64,000 bases of DNA, from positions 62,001 to 126,000 of the forward strand of contig JARWZT010000010.1 of NCBI GenBank assembly GCA_029866205.1, in the 5' to 3' direction. Origin of the DNA: Rhodoferax sp. Its GTDB lineage: Bacteria; Pseudomonadota; Gammaproteobacteria; Burkholderiales; Burkholderiaceae_C. Below the pieces are notes generated by a model. That model worked only from the letters and a program-made list of their open reading frames with translations. It did no database searches and was not told the origin of the DNA. This document shows positions 18,212 to 27,050 of this stretch, one piece after another (the stretch's first letter is position 1; the number at the start of each line of letters is the position of its first letter). A program made the position numbers and the translations under genes.

Positions 18212-20431
18212 ATGCGAAAACACGCGGCGCGACTGCTGTTCGGTGTCCTGCTGGTCGGCTTGTTTGCCGGCCACGTGGCCACGCTGTGGCAACTGCCTCT
18301 GCTGCCTCGCCTGGAAGCCTTGCTGTACGACGTGCGGGTTCGGGCCATTGCGCCCCAGAGTCTGGATGACCGTATTGTGGTGGTCGACATTGATGAGCGA
18401 AGCCTGCGCGAAAAAAGCCAGGGTGGCGAAGGCCGCTGGCCTTGGCGACGCGACCGTCTGGCGCAATTGGTGGGTGACCTGTTTCAAAAATACGGTGTTT
18501 CCTTGGTCGCCCTGGACATTGTGCTGTCAGAGAAAGATGCTTCGTCGGGCCTGGAAGTTCTGGAAAACTTGGCGCGCCATGAACTCAAGGACGTGCCCGG
18601 CTTTGCGACCCAGCTCGCACAATTGCGGCCCCAACTCAGCTTCGACCATGTGCTTGCACAAGCCATGCAGTCCGGTCCGGTGGTCTTGGGCTACGCCTTT
18701 CACAATGACACGTCGGTGAGGGCCGCAGGCTTACCTGAGGGCATGGCAGCATCTGAATGGGGATTGACTCATATCCGAGCGCAGTCTTACCCTGGCTATT
18801 CGGGTTTGTTGCCCGAGCTGCAGTCTCAGGCCGCCGGTGCTGGCCATTTGAACCCGCTGCGCGATGCGGATGGTGTGACGCGGCGGGTGCCGCTGCTGGT
18901 GGAGTACGAAAACCGCTATTACCCCGCGCTTTCATTGGCTGTGGTGCAAGCGCTGGTCGGTGCGCCACCATTGGACGCCCGCATTTCTGACTATGGAAAC
19001 CAAAACAAGCAAATCGAGAAGTTGGCGCTGGGCCCCTTAGAAGTGCCCGTTGACAGCGCACTCAATGCGCTGGTGCCTTTTCGGGGTCAGTCGCACAGTT
19101 TTACCTATGTCTCGGCCGTCGATGTGCTTCAGGGACGGGTGCCTCCTGCGCTCCTGAAAGATCGTATCGTGCTGATCGGCACGTCTGCAACGGGCCTGGC
19201 AGACCTGGTGACCACGCCGATGGGCGTGAGTTTTCCGGGGGTTGAGGTCCATGCCAATCTGATCACCGGCATGCTGGATGGCCGTGTGCTGCAGGCACCG
19301 GCTTTTGCGCAGGGCTTTGAGATGCTGGGCGTGGTGATTTTGGGTTTGTTGATGGTGCTGGTGGGAACCTGGCGCAAAGCAGCACCCACCATCGCATGGT
19401 TTGCGCTCGCGCTGGTTGGCACTTTGGTGCTGAACCTGGGCCTGCTGAAGGGCCAGCAAATGATGTTGCCCTTGGCAGCACCCCTGGCCTGTTTGACCTG
19501 CGTATTTTTGTTTCAGATGGCCTATGGCTACTTCGTCGAAGCACGGGGCAAGCGTCAGATTTCTGAACTGTTTGCCAATTACGTGCCCCCTGAGCTGGTC
19601 GAAAAAATGGCCCAAGACCCCCAGGCATTCACCATGGCCCCGGTAGAGCGCGAGCTCACCGTGCTGTTTGCCGATGTGCGCGATTTCACCTCCATCTCGG
19701 AGCGCCTGAGTCCCGATGCACTTTCTGAATTGATCAACGCCTACCTGACGGCCATGAGCGAGGTCATACGGGATGGCCACCACGGTACTTTGGACAAATA
19801 CATTGGTGATGCGGTCATGGCATTTTGGGGTGCACCCGTCCAGAACCCCAACCATGCCGAAGACGCGGTGCGCGCGGCGCTCGCCATGCAGCGCGCTGCC
19901 GTGCACCTGAACGCCGAATTCCTGGTCAAGGACTGGCCGCAGCTGAGCATCGGCATCGGACTCAACAGCGGTCCCATGCGGGTCGGCGACATGGGCTCCA
20001 AAATACGCCGGGCGTATACGGTCATGGGCGACTCGGTCAATCTGGGTGCGCGTCTGGAGGGTCTGACCAAAGTCTACGGACTGCACATCCTGATGGGCGA
20101 ACAAACGCGTGCGATGCTGCCGGGCTGGTTGTGCCGGGAGGTGGACCGGGTGCGGGTCAAAGGCAAAGACCGGGCAGTGGCGATATTTGAACCTCTGGGT
20201 CCCCTGACGCAGGTAGACGCGGCACAAAAAGAGGAAGTGAGGCAATGGGAGATGGCCTTGGCCGCCTACCGGGCGCGCAATTGGCCGCTTGCAGCACAGT
20301 TGCTCCAAGCACTGATGCACGCCTACCCCACGTCTGGCCTGTACCTGCTCTTTAGCCAGCGGGTCACCCATTTCATGCAGACACCGCCCCCGGCGGACTG
20401 GGACGGCTCAACCAAATTTGATGTGAAGTGA
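18212..20431 (+). CDS. CHASE2-domain class III adenylate cyclase
   Basis: Start at ATG 18212 (MRKHAARLLFGVLLVG), 739 residues. Order: signal-anchor helix (8-28), periplasmic CHASE2 domain (about 30-350, with DDRIVVVDIDERSL and KDRIVLIGTSATGLADLV), three helices (about 365-445), then the cyclase (about 470-650). ELTVLFADVRDFTS gives metal-binding Asp residues, LDKYIGDAVMAFWG carries the adenine-selecting Lys, and YTVMGDSVNLGARLEG carries the second selector Asp plus the Asn/Arg transition-state pair, so ATP is the predicted substrate. It should make cAMP in response to a periplasmic signal, with the FecR gene upstream. Confidence 0.93.
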   Translation: MRKHAARLLFGVLLVGLFAGHVATLWQLPLLPRLEALLYDVRVRAIAPQSLDDRIVVVDIDERSLREKSQGGEGRWPWRRDRLAQLVGDLFQKYGVSLVALDIVLSEKDASSGLEVLENLARHELKDVPGFATQLAQLRPQLSFDHVLAQAMQSGPVVLGYAFHNDTSVRAAGLPEGMAASEWGLTHIRAQSYPGYSGLLPELQSQAAGAGHLNPLRDADGVTRRVPLLVEYENRYYPALSLAVVQALVGAPPLDARISDYGNQNKQIEKLALGPLEVPVDSALNALVPFRGQSHSFTYVSAVDVLQGRVPPALLKDRIVLIGTSATGLADLVTTPMGVSFPGVEVHANLITGMLDGRVLQAPAFAQGFEMLGVVILGLLMVLVGTWRKAAPTIAWFALALVGTLVLNLGLLKGQQMMLPLAAPLACLTCVFLFQMAYGYFVEARGKRQISELFANYVPPELVEKMAQDPQAFTMAPVERELTVLFADVRDFTSISERLSPDALSELINAYLTAMSEVIRDGHHGTLDKYIGDAVMAFWGAPVQNPNHAEDAVRAALAMQRAAVHLNAEFLVKDWPQLSIGIGLNSGPMRVGDMGSKIRRAYTVMGDSVNLGARLEGLTKVYGLHILMGEQTRAMLPGWLCREVDRVRVKGKDRAVAIFEPLGPLTQVDAAQKEEVRQWEMALAAYRARNWPLAAQLLQALMHAYPTSGLYLLFSQRVTHFMQTPPPADWDGSTKFDVK

Positions 20432-20459
20432 GCCGAAGCAGCAGAGCGGCGACGCACTG

Positions 20460-22055
20460 CTATTCGTCGGCGGCTGCAGGGATTTTATTCTCCAAACCCA
20501 GTTCATGAATCTTGCGGGTGATGGTGTTGCGGCCGATCCCCAGTTTTTGGGCTGCTTCTATGCGGCGCCCCCGTGTGTTGGTCAAAGCCGCCTGAATCAG
20601 GCGCGCTTCAAACCGCCGGGAGAGCATGTCCCACACTTCAGCGTGGCCGCTGCGCAGCATCACCAGTGCCTCCTCCTCCAGTTCCAGCTCCCATCCGGTC
20701 AGGGGGCCCGCTGCGACCGACGCCAGTGCGCCGCCTGCAGTGCTGGGCCACATCAGATCTGCGTCATCGGGCGTCGCGGCGGTTTGCGGTGCCGATTCCA
20801 ACTCCGCTGGGGTCTGTGACAGGGCTGCGGCCAGCGAATTCACCACGGATACGGTAACGCCTTGGCCCCCCTCTGCCGAAGAAGCACTGCGCACAATGCC
20901 AAACTCCGGTGGCAGGTCCTTGGGCTCAATCACCTGTGCCGGGGCCATCACGGTCAGCCAGTGGCAAATATTTTCGAGTTGGCGCACGTTGCCGGGGAAA
21001 GCAAAGTTCTCGAGCGCCAGCACGGCGCTGTCGGCGATGCGCTTGGGCTCCACGCCCAACTGCTTCGCGCTGTGCTGTAAAAAGTGGCGGGTAAGCATAG
21101 GAATGTCCTCGCGGCGTTCGCGCAGCGCAGGCAGACGCAGGCGAATCACGTTGAGCCGGTGGTACAGATCCTCGCGGAATACGCCCTCTTTGACGCGCTG
21201 CTCCAGGTCCTGATGGGTCGCGGCAATTACCCGCACATTGGTCTTGACCGCGCTGTGACCGCCAACACGGTAGAAATGGCCGTCACTCAACACCCGCAAC
21301 AAACGGGTTTGCAACTCAAAAGGCATATCTCCAATTTCATCGAGAAACAGGGTGCCTTCGTCGGCCTGCTCAAAGCGGCCCCGGCGTTGTGCCTGGGCGC
21401 CGGTGAAGGCACCGCGCTCATGGCCAAACAATTCACTCTCCAGCAAGTCCTTGGGAATGGCCGCCGTATTGATGGCCACAAATGGGCCGCTGGCCCGTGG
21501 CGAATGCTTGTGCAAGGCTCGCGCCACCAGCTCTTTGCCCGAGCCCGACTCCCCGGTGATCATGACGGTGACGTTGCTCTGGCTCAGGCGACCAATGGCA
21601 CGAAACACGTCCTGCATGGCGGGTGCCTGGCCGAGCATTTCGGGCGTTTCGCTGATGCGCTCTTCGGCCACTTCTTCGCGCTGGCTTTCCTGCACTGCGC
21701 GGCGAATCAGTTCTACCGCCTTGGGCAGGTCAAAGGGCTTGGGCAGGTACTCAAAAGCTCCGCCCTGAAAGGCGCTGACGGCACTGTCCAAATCGGAGAA
21801 GGCCGTCATGATGATCACCGGCAAACCGGGATGGCGGGCCTTGACTTTTTCAAGCAAATCCAGGCCAGAGCCGCCGGGCATACGGATGTCGCTGACCAAA
21901 ATCTGGGGCAAGTCTTCGTCTGACGCATCTTCCAGCGCGATCAGCACATCCCGTGGATTGGAAAAACTCCGTGTGGGGAGGTGCTCCCGCAACAAGGCCT
22001 TCTCCAGTACAAACCGGATGGACTGGTCATCGTCTACGATCCAAATCGGTTTCAT
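20460..22055 (-). CDS. glnG: Nitrogen regulation response regulator NtrC
   Basis: Start taken at ATG 22055 (MKPIWIVDDDQSIR), 27 bases after ntrB, giving 531 residues. Receiver domain 1-120 with phospho-acceptor Asp56; sigma54-interacting AAA+ domain about 150-385 with Walker A GESGSGKE and the sigma54-contacting GAFTGA loop; C-terminal Fis-type helix-turn-helix (TRGRRIEAAQKLGIGRNTIT). The linker between AAA+ and HTH is long (about 90 residues, Ala/Thr-rich). It activates sigma54 promoters under nitrogen limitation; a matching promoter is present upstream of glnA in this window. Confidence 0.97.
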   Translation of the reverse strand: MKPIWIVDDDQSIRFVLEKALLREHLPTRSFSNPRDVLIALEDASDEDLPQILVSDIRMPGGSGLDLLEKVKARHPGLPVIIMTAFSDLDSAVSAFQGGAFEYLPKPFDLPKAVELIRRAVQESQREEVAEERISETPEMLGQAPAMQDVFRAIGRLSQSNVTVMITGESGSGKELVARALHKHSPRASGPFVAINTAAIPKDLLESELFGHERGAFTGAQAQRRGRFEQADEGTLFLDEIGDMPFELQTRLLRVLSDGHFYRVGGHSAVKTNVRVIAATHQDLEQRVKEGVFREDLYHRLNVIRLRLPALRERREDIPMLTRHFLQHSAKQLGVEPKRIADSAVLALENFAFPGNVRQLENICHWLTVMAPAQVIEPKDLPPEFGIVRSASSAEGGQGVTVSVVNSLAAALSQTPAELESAPQTAATPDDADLMWPSTAGGALASVAAGPLTGWELELEEEALVMLRSGHAEVWDMLSRRFEARLIQAALTNTRGRRIEAAQKLGIGRNTITRKIHELGLENKIPAAADE

Positions 22056-22082
22056 GTCGGGCGCTTTCTTCAGGTTGGGCAA

Positions 22083-23141
22083 CTAAGGGAGCGGAATCAA
22101 TATTTTGAAATCCGTACGGCCCGGCACGCTCTCGACTTCGATCTGACCGTGGTGTTGCTGCACAAATGTTTGCGCCAGCGTCAAACCCAGGCCAGAGCCT
22201 CCTTCCCGCCCAGACACCAGGGGATAAAAGATGCGCTCCTTGATCGAATCTGGCACGCCAGGTCCGTTGTCAATGACATGCAATTCCAATGCCAGCCGGT
22301 AGCGCGTTTTGCCAAAAGTGATCTGCCGTGCCACGCGGGTACAAAAGGTCAGCACGGCATCGCCCTGCGCTATGCGTTCGGCCAGCGCCTGGCAGGCGTT
22401 ATGCGCAATATTGAGTACGGTTTGAATCAGCTGTTCCCGGTCACCGCGAAACTCCGGAATGGAAATATCGTAGTCCCGCACCACCCGCAAGCCCTTGGGG
22501 AACTCTGCCAATATGAGCGAGCGCACGCGTTCACACACCTCGTGAATGTTGACATCGCCCACCATGTGGGGGCGGCGGTGCGGTGCCAGAAGGCGGTCCA
22601 CGAGGGTTTGCAGGCGGTCAGCCTCGCGGATGATGACTTGCGTGTACTCGGTCAGTTCGCTGGAGTCGATCTCCATCTCCAGCAACTGTGCGGCGCCGCG
22701 GATACCGCCCAACGGATTCTTGATTTCATGCGCAAGATTGCGAATCAGTTCTTTGTTGGCCTGCGCCCGCTCCGCAAGCCGTTCCTCACGGTCCTGACGG
22801 GTTTGCTGCTCCAAAGGCACCAGCTCCACCACGTAGTGAACGCCATCTTCGGCGTCCGTGACGATCACGTGCACGGGCAAGGAGTCCAGCCCGACCCGGC
22901 GCAAAAATGCGTCGTAACGCATGGCGGCAAACGCATTTTGGGTGGCGCCTGTAATGGCCTCGCGCAAGGCACGCGGATCGTTAAAAACGTCCGACAGGCG
23001 CGAACCTACGATGACGCGACGCGAAATACCCAAGCTGTCTTCCAACGCGGCGTTCGAAAAAACCACCACCGTATCGGCACGCACCACCGCAATGAGGCTG
23101 GCCAGTAGGTCAAAGGGTTGGAATTTCAAAACGGCTTCCAT
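22083..23141 (-). CDS. glnL: Nitrogen regulation sensor kinase NtrB
   Basis: Start taken at ATG 23141 (MEAVLKFQPFDLL), giving 352 residues. A PAS domain (about 10-115) is followed by the dimerisation/phosphotransfer helix with His138 in NLAHEIKNPLGGIRG, and an HATPase with VIDNGPGVPDSIKERIF and GGSGLGLTLAQ. There are no membrane segments; the protein is a soluble sensor normally controlled by PII. It phosphorylates NtrC, encoded 27 bases downstream. The DUF4124-type gene ends seven bases before its start, so all three are likely cotranscribed. Confidence 0.96.
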   Translation of the reverse strand: MEAVLKFQPFDLLASLIAVVRADTVVVFSNAALEDSLGISRRVIVGSRLSDVFNDPRALREAITGATQNAFAAMRYDAFLRRVGLDSLPVHVIVTDAEDGVHYVVELVPLEQQTRQDREERLAERAQANKELIRNLAHEIKNPLGGIRGAAQLLEMEIDSSELTEYTQVIIREADRLQTLVDRLLAPHRRPHMVGDVNIHEVCERVRSLILAEFPKGLRVVRDYDISIPEFRGDREQLIQTVLNIAHNACQALAERIAQGDAVLTFCTRVARQITFGKTRYRLALELHVIDNGPGVPDSIKERIFYPLVSGREGGSGLGLTLAQTFVQQHHGQIEVESVPGRTDFKILIPLP

Positions 23142-23148
23142 ATCTTTA

Positions 23149-23628
23149 TCAGCGCTTGACAGCCCCGCCAAGCCGCCCAATCTCGCGGCGAATGCTGGCG
23201 ATATCCGCCTCATTGCGCTGTAGGTTGGCCTTCATTTCCTGAACCCGGTCCAGGTATTTTTGATGGTTGCGGGCCTCGGCACCCACTTTCTCGGGCTCGC
23301 CATTGTTGTATTCCTTGAGCAACTCCGCATGGCGCGACTGCGCTTTTTTAAGCTCGGATTCCAGGATAAAACGCGCATCTGCATCTTTGCTGCGCTGCGC
23401 ATCCGAGCCGGCGGTGCTGGGCGGGGAGGAAGGCGTTGCCAAGGGTGCGGGGGCTTTGAACGCAGGCAGAACCGTCACATTGCCCTGGTGAATCAGGGTG
23501 CAATTTGACACGCTGGCTGCGGGCGGCATGTTGGTGTACTCGCTGCCACAGCGGTACACCTTGTCTTGTGCACTGACCGTACCGCATCCAAACCACACCA
23601 AGGTTAGCCACACAAATCTCAACATCAC
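23149..23628 (-). CDS. DUF4124-like secreted protein with C-terminal coiled coil
   Basis: A 159-residue protein with a clear signal peptide (MMLRFVWLTLVWFGCGTVSA). KVYRCGSEYTNMPPAASVSNC at about 23-43 is the short Cys-containing DUF4124 module. A Pro/Ala linker follows, then a charged helix (about 85-155, ESELKKAQSRHAELLKEY, NLQRNEADIASIRREIGRL) likely to form a coiled coil. Function unknown. It lies between glnA and ntrB, separated from glnA by a strong terminator. Confidence 0.8.
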   Translation of the reverse strand: MMLRFVWLTLVWFGCGTVSAQDKVYRCGSEYTNMPPAASVSNCTLIHQGNVTVLPAFKAPAPLATPSSPPSTAGSDAQRSKDADARFILESELKKAQSRHAELLKEYNNGEPEKVGAEARNHQKYLDRVQEMKANLQRNEADIASIRREIGRLGGAVKR

Positions 23629-23644
23629 GCATGCTCCAGAAAAC

Positions 23645-23672
23645 GAAAAAGACGGCCAAGGCCGTCTTTTTC
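23645..23672 (-). terminator. Strong hairpin terminator downstream of glnA
   Basis: GAAAAAGACGGCC and its exact complement GGCCGTCTTTTTC flank AA. On the minus strand the stem ends in a T-run, 75 bases after the glnA stop. It probably ends most glnA transcripts before the ntrBC group. The A/T flanks make it potentially bidirectional. Confidence 0.9.
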
Positions 23673-23747
23673 AAGCGATCCTTCTGTTTCCATACTACCC
23701 CAGGCGCCCGAGGCGCGAGGGATAGCCGTCCACAAAAAGACGAGCAA

Positions 23748-25163
23748 TTACAGCGAGTAGTACATATCAAACTCGATGGGGTGCGTCGACATGCGCAAGC
23801 GCGTAACTTCACCCATTTTGAGCTCGATGTAGGCATCCAGCATGCTGTCGGTAAACACGCCACCCTTGGTCAGGAAGGCACGGTCAGCGTTCAGGCAATC
23901 CAGCGCCTGATCCAGGCTGTGGCAGACGGTTGGCACCAATGCATCCTCTTCGGGCGGCAAGTGGTACAGGTCCTTGGTCGCAGCCTCTCCGGGGTGAATC
24001 TTGTTTTCCACTCCATCCAGACCCGCCATCATCAGGGCCGCAAAACCGAGATAAGGGTTCATCAAAGGATCGGGGAAACGCGCTTCGATACGGCGACCTT
24101 TGGGGTTCGCCACAAACGGAATACGGATCGACGCCGAGCGATTGCGTGAGGAGTAGGCCAATTTGACCGGTGCCTCATAGCCAGGAACCAGGCGCTTGTA
24201 GCTGTTGGTGCCGGGGTTGGTGATCGCGTTCAGTGCACGGGCGTGCTTGATGATGCCGCCGATGTAGTACAGGGCGAAATCAGACAGTCCTGCATAGCCG
24301 TCGCCAGCAAACAGGTTTTTGCCGTCTTTCCAGATGGACTGGTGCACGTGCATGCCGGAACCGTTGTCGCCAACGATGGGCTTGGGCATGAAAGTGGCCG
24401 TTTTTCCATAAGAATGGGCCACGTTTTGCACCACATACTTCAGGATCTGGGTCCAGTCAGCGCGCTCCACCAAGGTGCTGAAACGCGTGCCGATTTCGTT
24501 CTGTCCAGCGCCCGCCACTTCGTGGTGGAACACTTCAACTGGAACGCCCAAGGATTCGAGGATCAGGGACATTTCAGCGCGCATGTCTTGGGTGCTGTCC
24601 ACCGGTGGCACGGGGAAGTAACCGCCCTTGACCGTGGGACGATGGCCTTTGTTGCCGCCGTCGATTTTGGTGCCTGAATTCCAGGGCGCTTCCACTTCGT
24701 CGATCTTGAAGAAGGTACCGGACATGTCAGTGTTCCAGCGCACATCGTCAAAGATGAAAAACTCGGGCTCAGGACCGAAGAATGCGGTGTCGCCGATACC
24801 GGAAGATTTGAGATAAGCCTCAGCGCGCTTGGCGATCGAGCGAGGGTCACGGTCGTAGGCCTTGCCGTCGCTGGGCTCGACCACGTCGCAGCTCAAAAAC
24901 AGGGTGGTCTCTTCGAAGAAGGGGTCGATGTTGGCGGTGTTGGGGTCGGGCATGAGTTGCATGTCCGAGGCTTCAATTCCCTTCCAACCTGCGATCGACG
25001 ATCCGTCAAAGGCGTGGCCCGATGTGAACTTGTCTTCGTCAAAATGAGAGATTGGCACGCTCACGTGCTGCTCCTTACCACGGGTGTCAGTGAAGCGGAA
25101 GTCAACAAACTTGACTTCATTGTCTTTCACCATCTTCATCACATCTGCGACGGTCTTGGCCAT
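23748..25163 (-). CDS. glnA: Glutamine synthetase type I
   Basis: ATG 25163 ([19 protein letters not shown]) is chosen because AGGAG lies seven bases before it; 471 residues. It makes glutamine from glutamate, ammonia and ATP in a dodecamer. [14 protein letters not shown] (metal-binding Glu), [15 protein letters not shown] (ammonia/glutamate site) and [15 protein letters not shown] (ATP region) are present. [10 protein letters not shown] near residue 400 contains the adenylylation Tyr, so activity is subject to GlnE control. The upstream region has a sigma54 promoter and two NtrC-like dyads. Confidence 0.98.
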   Translation of the reverse strand: MAKTVADVMKMVKDNEVKFVDFRFTDTRGKEQHVSVPISHFDEDKFTSGHAFDGSSIAGWKGIEASDMQLMPDPNTANIDPFFEETTLFLSCDVVEPSDGKAYDRDPRSIAKRAEAYLKSSGIGDTAFFGPEPEFFIFDDVRWNTDMSGTFFKIDEVEAPWNSGTKIDGGNKGHRPTVKGGYFPVPPVDSTQDMRAEMSLILESLGVPVEVFHHEVAGAGQNEIGTRFSTLVERADWTQILKYVVQNVAHSYGKTATFMPKPIVGDNGSGMHVHQSIWKDGKNLFAGDGYAGLSDFALYYIGGIIKHARALNAITNPGTNSYKRLVPGYEAPVKLAYSSRNRSASIRIPFVANPKGRRIEARFPDPLMNPYLGFAALMMAGLDGVENKIHPGEAATKDLYHLPPEEDALVPTVCHSLDQALDCLNADRAFLTKGGVFTDSMLDAYIELKMGEVTRLRMSTHPIEFDMYYSL

Positions 25164-25210
25164 CAAATACTCCTGTTGCACGGTTGTAAAAAGTGTTGCA
25201 TCGAATTCCT

Positions 25211-25226
25211 TGCAGCTTTTGTGCCA
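25211..25226 (-). promoter_or_regulatory. Sigma54 (-24/-12) promoter of glnA
   Basis: Read on the minus strand: TGGCACAAAAGCTGCA. The GG and GC dinucleotides have the exact sigma54 spacing; it departs from the consensus TGGCACG-N4-TTGCW at two positions only. The expected start site is near 25200, about 35 bases before the glnA ATG. Confidence 0.8.
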
Positions 25227-25297
25227 AAAAACTGCAGGTGCAAGGATTTGCTTAATCCACCCTCTATTTTGCCCTGAGACGGCGCATTTTTTTGCCG

Positions 25298-25314
25298 TGC
25301 ACTGGCAAAGTGGG
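25298..25314 (-). promoter_or_regulatory. NtrC-like binding dyad, promoter-proximal
   Basis: TGCACTGGCAAAGTGGG fits the NtrC pattern GCAC-N7-GTGC with one mismatch. It lies about 75 bases upstream of the sigma54 -24 element of glnA, a normal enhancer distance. Confidence 0.55.
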
Positions 25315-25339
25315 CGATGAGCCGATAAATTGAATTATT

Positions 25340-25362
25340 TTTCGCACATTTACGGTGCGAAA
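25340..25362 (-). promoter_or_regulatory. NtrC-like binding dyad, promoter-distal
   Basis: TTTCGCAC and GGTGCGAAA form a near-perfect dyad with GCAC-N7-GTGC at the core, matching the NtrC enhancer consensus. It is about 115 bases upstream of the -24 element and about 20 bases from the end of the CinA-like gene. Confidence 0.65.
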
Positions 25363-25380
25363 TTACTGCGTAGCCATGGA

Positions 25381-26196
25381 CTATTGGGTGCCACGCACCA
25401 ATTCGGGGCCCAATAAACAACCAAAAGGACCCAGCCCCGACTTCAAAGCCAAAAAAGCGGCCTCTGCCGCCCCGGCCTCGCCTTTGACGCCGAGCTCGAT
25501 GTGACGCCCGTACTCGGGGTGATCAACGCTGGGCAGACTGAACACCTTCACCGGATGGTTGCGCTCGATCTCTTCCATCAAAGGCGTGAGCGTTGCTTCC
25601 ATGGCACCCATCACAATCACCGACTTCTCAGCCCACTGCGTCCGGTTGAAATGCGCCTGGTAGTGCGTGTCCAGTACCCACTCAAGCATCGGCCAGGCCA
25701 TGACCGGAAAGCCCGGGACAAAGTGCACCGCCCCACCTTGCGCGCCACGGCAACTGAAACCGGGGATCTTGTTGTAGGGGTTGGGGATGATCTCGGACCC
25801 GACAGGAAACATGCCCATATTGAGCCGATGCTGGTTGTCGGCACGGTCGGGTTCGAAGGGGTGGCCGTTTTCACGGGCGATGTCCTGCATCCGCTCAAAA
25901 ATCAGCGCGCGCGCCTGCGGGTGCAGTGCGAGTTCCGCGCCCAGCGCCTGGGCCGCACATTGGCGGGTATGGTCGTCAGGCGTCGCGCCAATCCCGCCAA
26001 AAGAAAAAACCACGTCGCCAGAGGCCAGCGCGGCAGTCAAGGCCGCGGTGATGCGCCGGGGATCGTCGCCCACGTAATGGGCATAGGCCACCGGTAATCC
26101 ACGGTCGCCCAACAGGCGAATCGCCTGGGCCAGGTGTTTGTCGGCGCGCTTGCCGGAAAGAATTTCGTCGCCAATGATGATCAGGCCAAAGTTCAT
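25381..26196 (-). CDS. CinA N-terminal/MoaB-fold (molybdopterin-binding-like) protein
   Basis: A 271-residue protein beginning MNFGLIIIGDEILSGKRADK, with FSFGGIGATPDDHTRQCAAQ, the MoCF/competence-damage-inducible protein A signature. The C-terminal amidase domain of full CinA (NMN deamidase) is absent; instead it has an NPYNKIPGFSC and HFVPGFPVMAWPML stretch found in short family members. It may be a nucleotide pyrophosphatase; the role is uncertain. Its ATG overlaps the upstream EI24 stop by four bases, ending a five-gene unit. Confidence 0.87.
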   Translation of the reverse strand: MNFGLIIIGDEILSGKRADKHLAQAIRLLGDRGLPVAYAHYVGDDPRRITAALTAALASGDVVFSFGGIGATPDDHTRQCAAQALGAELALHPQARALIFERMQDIARENGHPFEPDRADNQHRLNMGMFPVGSEIIPNPYNKIPGFSCRGAQGGAVHFVPGFPVMAWPMLEWVLDTHYQAHFNRTQWAEKSVIVMGAMEATLTPLMEEIERNHPVKVFSLPSVDHPEYGRHIELGVKGEAGAAEAAFLALKSGLGPFGCLLGPELVRGTQ

Positions 26197-27050
26197 ATCA
26201 ATCCCATGGGGAGGCTGGGCTCGGGCTTCGCCTCAGGTGTCGTATCGTGCGGTGCTTGCGCATTTCGCAGAGCCTGCAGGGCCTCCAGGCAAAAATGCAC
26301 AAACCACAGTGATGAAAATACAAAAATCAGGGTGTAGATCCAGACCGATAAAGGCACCAACAAAGGTGCCATGGCCAGGGCCATCAAACCCATAGACCAG
26401 AGCAAACTGGGCGCAATACCCAGCAAGCCCACCACCAGTCCCATGACCCACAAGGTGTTGCGGTGCCGCTCCAGCACCGCGCGCCGTTCTGCCGCGCTGG
26501 CGTGGGCGGCCAGCGCATCAAAGGCCATGACCCGACTGGTGAGCCACCCCCATACCAGCGGAGGTAGCAGCAATACCAAGGGAGGCACCAGCCACATCGG
26601 CAGGGACACCACGATCGCCAACAACGCAAGCAAGGCCGAGCCCAAAGACCAAGCCACACTCGCCAAAAACGAAGCGCCATGCTGGCGCAACAGTGCAGGG
26701 AAGCGCCGCTGGGCAACCAGGTCCACCAACGCGGGCGTCATCGCAAAAGACACCAAAAGCAGAGTGGAAATCACCAGCACCGGGGTCACCAGGACAATCA
26801 GCACCAGGGGCGCCACCATGCTCTTGACGCCGCCCAGACCCACCGCATCCAGCCACGCCCAAGCGGTGTCGAGCAGCACCGACGACCCCAACAATCGGCC
26901 CACTGCAGCGAGCGCGTCTTGCCAAAAAAAATGCGCCAGCACGGCACTGGCCGCCATGAGCACCAGAACCGGCACCAACGACAAGAGCATCACGCGCGGA
27001 TGCAAGCAATAGGCCGCGGCGCGCCAGAACGACGCGATGACCATTCTCAT
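26193..27050 (-). CDS. EI24-domain (CysZ-like) membrane protein
   Basis: Start chosen at ATG 27050 (MRMVIASFWRAAAYCLHPRV), which overlaps the upstream stop in ATGA form; 285 residues. An EI24/CysZ-like arrangement of long hydrophobic helices (about 20-45, 65-95, 140-185, 220-260) is followed by a short Pro/Ala/Glu tail. Related proteins include the sulfate transporter CysZ, but this neighbourhood has no cysteine genes, so the substrate is unknown. The 3' end overlaps the CinA-like gene by four bases. Confidence 0.8.
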   Translation of the reverse strand: MRMVIASFWRAAAYCLHPRVMLLSLVPVLVLMAASAVLAHFFWQDALAAVGRLLGSSVLLDTAWAWLDAVGLGGVKSMVAPLVLIVLVTPVLVISTLLLVSFAMTPALVDLVAQRRFPALLRQHGASFLASVAWSLGSALLALLAIVVSLPMWLVPPLVLLLPPLVWGWLTSRVMAFDALAAHASAAERRAVLERHRNTLWVMGLVVGLLGIAPSLLWSMGLMALAMAPLLVPLSVWIYTLIFVFSSLWFVHFCLEALQALRNAQAPHDTTPEAKPEPSLPMGLI

